A stretch of DNA of 64,000 nt from assembly GCA_963693085.1 (NCBI GenBank), contig OY856409.1, positions 302,140,058 to 302,204,057 of the forward strand, written 5' to 3'. This DNA comes from Alisma plantago-aquatica (Eukaryota; Streptophyta; Magnoliopsida; Alismatales; Alismataceae). Below the pieces are notes generated by a model. That model was not told where the DNA came from. It made no database searches and saw nothing but the letters and a program-made list of their open reading frames with translations. Every line of letters starts with the position of its first letter. Within the stretch, counting starts at the first letter, position 1. The position numbers and the translations under genes were made by a program. Shown piece by piece: positions 1 through 9,800 of the stretch.

Positions 1-1057
1 TGTCGACTCCACAAGTCTCTTTATGGTCTTAAGCAATCACCTTATGCTTAGTTTGGTAGATTTAGTTGTGTTCTTTCTGAGTTTGGTCCCCGCAGATGCA
101 TCATGGACCACTCTATTTTCTACCCGCAACATGATTCTGGATGTACATTTCTGTTAGTTTATGTTGATGATATTGTGATCACTGGTGATGATAGACAATG
201 TATTGAACAATTCAAGCACTTTCTTCAGGGCAAGTTTCAAACAAAAGATTTAAGCAACCTGAAATATTTTCTTGGGATTAAAGTAGCCAAATCAAAGGCT
301 AGAATTGTCACTTCACAACGAAAGTATGTTCTAGATCGTCTTACACAGACAGATATGCTTGGAGCTAAGCCAGTAGAGAGTCCAATGGACCCTAAGATCT
401 GATTATCTGTGGAATAAGGGGAGCCACTTGATGACCTTTGGTGTTACAGAAGGCTTATTGGAAAATTGAATTATTTGACTGTCACCAGACCTAGCATTGC
501 CTTTACCACCGATGTTGTTAGTCAATTCATGGAGAAGCCATGCACTAGTCACTTGGAGGCTATCATGCACATTCTGAGATACTTGAAGAAGTCTCCTACG
601 AAAGGACTATTGTACCAAAATCATAACCACATGAGATTTCAGGGTTTTTCTGATGCAGATTGGGCAGGATCTAGCATTGACATGAGGTCTATTTCTGGCT
701 ATCGTCTTTGTGGGAGGTAATCTGAAAAGTAAGAAGCAAACAGTTGTTGCTAGATCTAGTGTTGAATCAGAGTATAGAGCTATGGCTTTAGCCAGTTGTG
801 AGTTATTATGGGTCAAACATCTATTAGAAGAATTGGGCTTTGGTCAGAGTAGTCCCATGGAGTTGAAGTGTGACAATCAGCATGTTGTCCACATAGCCCA
901 AAATCCTATCTTTCATGAAAGAACGAAGCATATAGAAGTTGATTGTCATTTTCTCAAAGAAAAGTTCCAGGAGGGTTTGATCCAGTTATCACCTGTCAAG
1001 TCTGAAGATCAGTTAGCTGATTTATTCACTAAGTCTTTGAATGGTTATCGGGTTTAG
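1..1057 (+). pseudogene. Ty1/copia reverse transcriptase-RNase H, 3' part, decayed
   Basis: Frame 1 reads the second half of a copia reverse transcriptase followed by RNase H, the enzymes that copy element RNA into DNA. The catalytic YVDD is at 160-171, followed by the usual KYFLGIKVA and GKLNYLTVTRPSIAF blocks, then RNase H landmarks [22 protein letters not shown] and a C-terminal LADLFTKSL. The frame is broken by stops at 49-51 (where a Trp is usual), at 400-402 and at the TAA near 414, and by a frame change just before 720. It therefore encodes no working enzyme. The 5' part of the element lies outside the window. A polypurine tract and LTR follow at the expected place. The family call is firm; the copia lineage is not determined. 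Confidence 0.93.
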
Positions 1058-1100
1058 TTCTTATGTAACAAGCTAGGAGCATATGATATACATGCTCCAG

Positions 1101-1264
1101 CTTGAGGGGGTGTTAATATGGTGTACACAGGACCTTCTTGTAATAAGTAGATAAGTAAGGGTCTACATGCAAAATTGTAAGAAACTGCTTCCATATATAT
1201 ACAAGTCATGGAGAGACCTGCGTTTTAGGTCGTTTCCTTCTCCCAATATACCACTATTTACACA
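1101..1264 (+). repeat. Copia polypurine tract and 3' LTR
   Basis: CTTGAGGGGG at 1101-1110 is a typical polypurine tract (plus-strand primer) and is followed at once by TGTTAATATGG, a typical LTR start. The LTR probably ends near 1264 (TTTACACA), giving about 155 bp. That end is a guess, because the partner 5' LTR is not in the window. Confidence 0.6.
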
Positions 1265-2594
1265 TACTTTGATTAAATGTACTGCTATAATGTATGACTA
1301 ATTGATGATATGCAAATATAAGTATACAACAGTAAGCTAGTAAGGTATCCATGATAAGTCTATTGTTTACAATTTAGCAAATTGTATCATGTATGTAGGG
1401 TGTTTTATCTATTGCAAGTCATTTGTTTACTATATCATAGCTATAATCTATTTTATAGTTGGGTTTAAAACTATTTGGGTGTTTTATATTGTTGGTGTGT
1501 GTGTGTGTATGTATGTATGTATATGTATATGTATGTATATAAGTTCCAAAAAGTATAGTATTTATATACACATGTGTGATTTTGTATAAAATTATATAGG
1601 AAACTAGAACCTGTTTTCTCAAAAATTACCCGATTACCGCTTAACCAGCTCGAAGATGTTGTTTGCGCGCTTACCGCTTACCTCTTTAACGATTTGTGAA
1701 ACATTGTGTAAAACTATTGTTTTTGAGTGAACAAGTTAATAAATGCAGTCAAATTCTATACTATTACCCTACCCATTAATGCAATCCACAGGTAGTGTCA
1801 AAATGGCTTGTAATAGCTACCCTTCAGCTTTTGGGTAGTGGGTAGACAAGTATATCCACACTAGTTTATACCTTATAACCTGAAACAAAAAATAAAACTA
1901 AAACCTTCATCATAATATTATGTTTTTCAGCCTTTATCAATTGTTTATAATAAAAGAGACGGATCACATACCAGGATCCAACATCCACCCCAAATTTAGC
2001 AAAAATAACAAAGCATTTGACTTATGTTTAAGACTTAAAAAGTGCACAAATTTATCCTTAAAAAGTGAAAAAGTCAAAATCACACATTTTTTGCCCTTAT
2101 CCTTCTTTGTCTAGGACACTTTAGTTGCCCTTCCATCATTGTGGAAAACCCCTTTTAGTGCTTATTCCACTAGCTCCACAAGCCACAATTACCTTGACAC
2201 TAGCCTCTGCCCCTCCTGCAATCCCCCACCCCTCGAGAGAGGAGAGAGTAGGGTTTAGGCTAGTAAAGAGGCAGAAACTCCTTGTATTAGGGATGATGCA
2301 AACCACGTTGCAAAACAAAACTCTCATATTGCTAAACACTATTGGACAATACCCCTCGGGAAAAGGTATTTTTAGATAACTCGTGGGAAGCCCTAATTGA
2401 CGTATTTCCACTCAAGACCCAACTAACATAAGAATCAAATACTAATTAATTAAGAACTTACAATTAAGTTGCAATATTAACTTAGGTCCTAAAACTGAAA
2501 CAATAGCATAATAAACCCCAGACGACAACCAAGACGCAAGAACAAAATGAAAGACGAACATAGATACAAAACAACTAATGATGCACTGTAATCA
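1265..2594. other. No gene seen; microsatellite and AT-rich sequence
   Basis: This holds a compound GT/GTAT/AT microsatellite at 1494-1541 and a short patch of CCGCTTA motifs at 1635-1685 that resembles the element at 2606-3366. ORFs on both strands are short and low-complexity. It could be intron 3 of the SYP81 gene to the right, but no further exon is visible here. Confidence 0.5.
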
Positions 2595-3377
2595 AGAGGC
2601 GCCAAGGTATCAGAAAGAGGGAAGCGGGAGGCGTGCGGACAGCACCCTGTAACCGATTAAGTGGTAGGCGGGCGATTAAGCGGGCGATTTTTGAAAAAGC
2701 GGGAGTCTAAATTTTATATATTTTTATACAAAATTACATGTATGTGTATATTAAAAATATATTTATAAGGAACTTCGATACATATCTAATCAGTAAATCA
2801 GCAATTAACTAAGTATTCATCAATACTTTACTATTAATCAGTATCTCTAATCACTAAAATCAGCAAGCAGATTAGTAATTGTAAAAAACAAACTATGAAT
2901 TATTGAATTAAAGTAATCACTAAAGTAATACTAACCAGTAGTACCAATCATTAATCACTGAAAGCAGCAAGGAAATCAGTAAAACTAATCATGCATTAGT
3001 AGTATAATAGAGCAATATGATATTTACTTAGATGCATTACAGAAGTACCAATTATTACAGCTTACACCAAAGTATACATTGTAAATTAGGACTAGCTATA
3101 TCATAGAACATTTAATGTATACAAGTTTCATATATTATAGTCAACACTACTTGGACTATGTAATTAATTAATGTTAGATGCTTACATTAGGATTTTTAAA
3201 CAAAAGCGGAAAAAAAACGGAAAAAAAGCGGGTGAAAAGCAGGTGAAGCGGGCAATTATGTTCAAAACGATTAAGCGGGAGCTTAGGGGCTAAATTAGGC
3301 GGATGAGGGTCATGGCCAATTAAGCGGCCGCTTAAGCGGCCGCCTGGGCCGTTTTTTAAATCACTGAGAGGCGCCAA
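2595..3377. mobile_element. 761-bp insertion rich in AAGCGG/CCGCTTAA motifs, 11-bp flanking repeat
   Basis: The 11-mer AGAGGCGCCAA occurs at 2595-2605 and again at 3367-3377 and looks like a target-site duplication. Between the copies, both ends are packed with GCGGGCGATTAAGCGGG-like words, including a perfect AAGCGGCCGCTTAAGCGG run near 3325, around an AT-rich middle. There is no coding sequence and no clean terminal inverted repeat. An 11-bp duplication would suit a Mutator-like element, but that is inference. Confidence 0.45.
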
Positions 3378-4921
3378 ACCCTAGCCAATAGACAGGCTCT
3401 AGATAAACAGGATATCCTACATCAGATGTCCATAGAAATGATTACCACAGTAGTCGACCACATATGACCTTGACAAATTTGATACTAGAAATGGATGGCA
3501 GCAGTGCCCACTGTGATGCCAATGTAGATACGCAAGGGAATCTGCCACCCTCTCCACCATTTTCTATCGGCCATTTTCCTTTTCCCTCCATCTACTATGT
3601 GCTACATCCGTCATCCTCTCCACCCTTTTCTCTCTGCCAATCTTATTTTCCCTCCATCTGCTACGTGCTAGAAGTAGCAGTAGAGAGGAAAAGGGGGAGA
3701 AGAGATGGCGACTAAGGAAAGATGGATAGAGTAAGGGAAGTTGATGCCATGATGGCTTGATGGGTAGCAGTAGCAACAGATAAGATGAGCGAAAACAGAT
3801 GTAGAAGAGCTGAAGGAAGAAGTGTACTCTAAGGAAGATTACATGTCCTTTGGTGATTGTAATTATGGGGCGGGTTCATCATTGGAATGATAATTGACAC
3901 AATGGAAGTACAAGCTAATATATTTTTTTGAGTTTGAACTCTGAAAAGAGGCCTAAACTCATATAGGTCCTTATCTGTATAATTATTCTGACATTAGGAA
4001 ATACTATAGGTGAACTAGTTTTTCTTTGGTTAGAAAGAGAAACATCTGCGGGAATCAAAAGTCAAAGGAGGTGCTAACTGCAACAAATTTTGAACCCTAT
4101 TCTATAATTTTAAGTTAAATAACATAGACAATGTTTTGTTGAATATTTTACATGATAAATTGTTTGGGTATAATGCATTAGCATAAGATACATTTGTCAT
4201 TAACCCCAATTTTAATTTTCGGTTTCTTTTTTGTGAGATATAATTGGAACAAAGCCTCTATGTATCTATAGTAAATTATTTACACCATAATACACTTTTT
4301 TCCAAGCAAAGCGGATTGAATGTTTAGTTGGTTGTTTCCCATAAGTTGTAAATTTATTTGTTGCCAAGAACAATGTCCACTTATGCTATTTGAGAGCCCC
4401 GCCTATCTTTTCTGGTATACTTTATGATTCAGATTTCCACAGAAAATAAGTTCATGCAATCAGCAGGGTATGTGGTTACACTAAAAATTATCAGCAGTAC
4501 CCAAGTTGGTCTAAGCCCAAGCTGGCCCTATCTGTTTACAAAGAGTCAGCTATACTACTTTTTTATTTGAACGCAACTATAGAACTGGGGGTCCCAAATC
4601 TGATCCAGGCAATGTTCAGGTTTACTCTCAGAACAGAACTAATTGCAAGGTAAGTTACTACCAAGGTTCATTGCCTTTTCTCTCTATCTTGAATTTCATA
4701 CATTTCAGTTGTCCTAGTTTTTCAATGTAGAAAGATAATAATAATCCTCCCAGTATAAGTTGTCATGTTATATCAACTCCTCAAAGGAAAGCAAAGCAAA
4801 ATCGAAAGAAATATCATTAATATTCTGGACGTAAAACAGCAGCACAATTGTGATTTTCTCAAGGCAGATTTTGAAGGGAGCATAGGACCACAAAATTTAA
4901 GGTAGAAAGGTTATGAACTAC
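3378..4921. other. No gene seen (probable SYP81 intron 3 sequence)
   Basis: This is mostly AT-rich unique-looking sequence. A pyrimidine-rich stretch with short repeats lies at 3550-3660. I searched the minus strand for the next SYP81 exon and did not find it. A plus-strand open stretch at about 4570-4661 ends in AAG followed by GTAAGT and could be a stray exon of something else, but there is no support beyond that. Confidence 0.4.
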
Positions 4922-5026
4922 CTCATGTTCAATGGAGTCTCGTTCTTGCTCTGTTGACCGATGCAGATCAATATAATCCTTACGATGTTTTGTAATGAAA
5001 TGATCCAATGTCCCAATGCTTTCAAG
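4922..5026 (-). CDS. SYP81: SYP81 exon 3 (35 codons)
   Basis: A TATAG acceptor precedes 5026 and the exon ends in CATGAG before GTAGTT. It encodes LESIGTLDHF and KHRKDYIDLHRSTEQERDS, the best conserved block of the SYP81 N-terminal regulatory domain. The next exon should start with the A-x-F-x-KACKEQI region and is not visible to the left. Confidence 0.9.
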
Positions 5027-6803
5027 CTATACAATCAGGAAAAAAAAAATTATTTCAAGTAAATTGTAACTCCAAAAAAGGCATTGATTGAAAGCATACC
5101 TATCTAATTTGCATTTATGCATCATTTAACAGTAAGATTATGGTTAAATCTGACTAGCAGATTATTAGGACCAGCATTTTCACGGTGGGTCATCTCATGG
5201 TTTCTTCAACAATCAAGTAGATTTGTCCAAGTGGTGTACAGTTTGCAGAAGGCAAGTCATAAAAAGCTTTTGGAAACTTAAGGCCATGTTTAATTATTTT
5301 TGCATACAAGTCATCCTCATTGATCGCATATATCAGTTCTGTTTACATCAATTTTCCAAACTACTTCTACTTCCAACACTTAATAAATATTGTTATCTAA
5401 GCCATATTCCATATATATTATTGCTTTTATTTACCAAAAAGTTCCTCAGGCTTGTGTATTGTGGGTATTCTAGAAATCAATGTGTATTCTTAGCTCTAGT
5501 GCTGTTTAACATTAAAGGTTTGTGTCTACATCAACTGACAATTAAAATATGTATCCCTACAGTAATATTATAGTAAAGCTTTCAAGCGCCAGGTGGAGAG
5601 CTAGAAAAGCTCCCTGGTCACATACTCCCAGTCCAATTGTCGAGTTGTCCCAGCAGACCCAAATACATCAGTACATCGTATACAAATCATATATAACATT
5701 TAACTATAAAAAATATAATGATTCATGAAATTTGCATTTAACTTCACTGGGAAGGGGGCTATATAGACGTGGAATGTAAATCACATAAGTAATTGTGTAG
5801 ATATAGTACAAAACCTAATGAAATAACGAATCCAACATAGAATGTGATGACGTCATTGCATATATATAATGAATCCAAAAGTTGATATTTGTTACGAGTA
5901 ATCATATACAAAATATAAATATATATTAAATAAGTACTTACCAACAAATGCCTTATGAAATGCATTAAAATCAACTATAGTAACTACAATTTCTGTCTGA
6001 ATATGTACCAATTATACACTTCTTGTTAAGGCTTTCTAATTAAGTAATTATTCATGCACATTCAAAAGATGCTAGTTCAACTACCCTGCCGAAATTCAAG
6101 TTTTCATGTGACCTGACCAATTTCCTCTTGATATCTCACGTTAATTGATTCAGACGGAAGGGCTAAGAAACCTCTGAGAACCCTGTCTTCATTGAGATCA
6201 ATGTAGGGAAATTTCGTATGCCCTAAGTATATGTTTGACGCTTGGTGTGTATGTTAGCGTAAACTAAACATAAACACATATTAAACTTTAAACTAAAAAA
6301 AATGGGCACCTAGGTAAACCTGTCCTAGAGGCCACCCTTAGCCACCTAGACAGTTATAGTTTACCTTTGGTGTCTCAGTATACAGGTATTTTTGCTACAA
6401 AATATCATTACCACCTCACCCAAAGATCCAATAGGGGCCTATCTGCTCCCAATTCCACATGCTTCCAGTAGGTAGGTACACAAGTTCCATCAACTAACAA
6501 ACATGTTCACCAGCTAGGTTGAACCAGCTTGTGGCAAGATATTTGGAATTGAGTTCTTCCGCATAATAAATAATAAAACACCAAAGAAAGAAATGGTGAC
6601 TGGCCTTACCAAATGTCAAATGGCAATAGTTCTATTTTTACATTAAGTAAATAAATTGCAATGAATTCTTATAAATTATAATGCAACTGACTACAATCTG
6701 TATTTCAATTTTAGTATAGCACATACTACTCTTCAGTATGGTTGAAGTGTAAGTACTTCCTTTTTGTTGTCTTTTCTTTTCTTTTGCTTGTTTTTTTTTT
6801 GTG

Positions 6804-6836
<33 letters not shown>

Positions 6837-9800
6837 TTTTTTGGGGGGGTGGGGGTGGGTTGGGGTGGTGGTGTTCTCGACTTCAAGAAGAGAGGACAAC
6901 ATACAGGTAAAAACATCAGTAAGTATTCAACCAAGCATCACGTAACAGCTTAGTTTGACAAAATCAGAAAATGAACTCACCGTTTTGAGAGCAGCCAGCA
7001 TAAAAGAAGATCTCTGCATGGGCTTGTGCATAATTAAGGATGTCAGCAATGTAGCCATTTCAGACTGGAGGAACAATATTCTTATGTCAGTAAACACTAA
7101 ACAGTAAGCATAACATCAGGTGAGTTTCCAAAAAACGGTAACATTCAGAATATATTCTAATGCTATGAAAAACCAAACTGACGCTTATAAGTAAACTATT
7201 TCACTTAGGCATTTCGTAATTTTTTCAATGTGACGGACTCTGATCCACAAAACCAATATCCAGAAAATGAAAATACAATGTGAAAACTTTATGTGGACCT
7301 TTCTGTGGGATGATTTTAAAGCAACTGTGCTGCATGTGAATTCCACAATCCCATATTGTTTCAGATGATAAACAGTAAGCACCGTCATTATATTTCCAAC
7401 AAAACAACAGTTGATACATTGTGATATCTAGAAAACCAGTATGTATAAAGTATAAACAAATCCTATCAACGCATGGTAACATTGCTGTAAAACCACGGGA
7501 AAGGAATACTTGTCAGCTTTTCGGATATGAGCGTTTCATAAAGAAAACTAGTAGCCATTCCCTTTGAGATCCTACCCAATGCTTCATTACAAAGCGAACA
7601 TCACTAAATTTGACGTATCGAGAGAAAAAATAAGATAGACGGAGTCCTTCCACCAAGTGACCTTCAGAACTTCCTATCGTCTCTGACATTGGGACCATGT
7701 TTTAATACATTTCTTATTCTGCTCATCCCCTGTTACTGCTCATTGATCGCTTGCTCGGCTTTCAAGTGCAGTCACTATATTCTTTGCATTTTGAATTGTG
7801 ATTTGTACAGGCTTTTCCTCTAAAGTATAGATTACAGGCACTACACTCCCAAAAATCAAATATAGCAAGTTGTGAATTTCTATGCACTTATCCCAATCTC
7901 TAGGAATTGACGAGCCCTCCACCCCACACACACATGACAATAATGGCCATGTTCAATGATGTCCGGATATCAGAGAATGGAACGGATGCACATATCCAAC
8001 CAATATTCTCTTTTATTCAAAGAGAGGATTGCTTTTTTATAATATCTTTAAAACGCACAGTTGTTTCCTCACATCTAGTTATACTTCAAAAAGGTTAGGG
8101 ATGGAAACTTTTGGGGAACTCTCAATCTACATAGCACCCAGTGCACCTTCCACCTATCATACCTTAGTCTAAGACTCAGATTTTGGCAGTGTGGACCCCC
8201 AGTGAACGGTCGATAAAATCAGCTACGCAGAAGTACAGCGCACCCTGGGTCTTTACAATGGTGAGCCTGGCTATGAGGTAACTTACTGATTTACTCATAA
8301 CGAGGATGTTTGATATGCTCAGCAGCCAATGGCCCATAAATGAGAATCATCCAACATGTTTGAATCAGATTTGAAGCTACTCCTCATGAGGAAGGATTGG
8401 TTGATTAAGGTGAGGTTCATGTGGTTAACCTTTCTATTTGCTAGTAGGATTACAGAAGCTCAAGCGATTGCTCATTATAATCTCTTTGAAGCGTACAGTT
8501 GTCTCCTCACATCTATTTATCATCCAAAATTGTTAGGAATGGACACTTTTTGGGAACACACTATCTGCATAGCACCGCTTAAACCTCCAACTATCGTATC
8601 TAACACTCAGATTTTAGCAGTGCGAGCCTCCAAACGAGAGATCCATAAAACGAGCTGTTACCTCAGCAGCTGAGCATCCTTTGCCAAACTAACTGATTTA
8701 CTCAACTATGTGGATATTAAATATGCTCAGCGGCACATGACCCATAATTCTGAATCGTCCAACGCACAATAGCAAGGGGTACTCCTGTTGGAATTAGAGC
8801 AAGGAAGAAAATGTCTGATTTCGATGTCGTTTTGGTGGCCACAGAAACAGAAATTTCGACAAATTTCGACAGAAATTTCGATAAATGTGTTCCTAGTGTT
8901 TCGACGAAAAATTAAACGAATTAATTTATGAAATTTAACAATAATGATCTACTAGTTTAAATCTACTCAAATATGTAATAATATTTCATATTGGATATGT
9001 GGGGGTGGGGCCTCATCATTTTTTAGTGAATGACCCTGTTTCAATGGGCATTTCGATGGGGATTTTTTATGTTAATTTTAAAAGGTGAAATCAATGAATT
9101 AAGTCATTATAGTTTGCAAGCACAATATCTAGACTTAAATATATAAAACTGTGCAAAAAAAATATGCTTTAGGTAGTACATGATATATGAAAACATAGAA
9201 AAAAAAACTATGATCTGCCTGTTTCGAGAGTTTCGTCAGTCAATTTCGATGTCAAATTGCCACAGAAACAAAAATTTCGGCCGAAATTTTGACAATTTCG
9301 TGGAAATTTCAGGTGAGGCCCATGTAGTTGACCTTTTGATGTAGGACGTAAAAGGCTTTATTCTACTTGTTTTTACTTTATTTTTATATTTAGGGACCTA
9401 AGTGCAGATTATCTAGTTAATGTACTGAATCATAAATTTTTTATACTTTTCTTTATTTTAGGTTTTATTTAATTCCGAATTTTATTGAATAAAAGTTTAT
9501 TTTAATTACTTGTCATGTAGTCTTATAAAAGCCAGTCTTGGGGCCTTTATCCGAGCAGTTGAATATGATTTGAGAAATATATTATTTCGGTTTTATAATC
9601 TTTGTTCTTCTTCACGATGTGTTCCACATCACCTTTCTAGGGTTCCAGAAGCTAAAATGGTGCCATCATGGCTCCTTATTTCTCAAGCATCCATACATCA
9701 ATCAGGCAGTCTTGATGAAATTTAAATATACACATACGCAAACACACAAGCATATGCATCCCTGTTGATGCAATGATAATTCTGAATCTCACTAAATATC

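Noticed and set aside
4570..4665. Possible plus-strand exon ending AAG/GTAAGT
   Set aside because: No acceptor, no adjoining exon and no recognised peptide. It lies antisense inside the SYP81 region.
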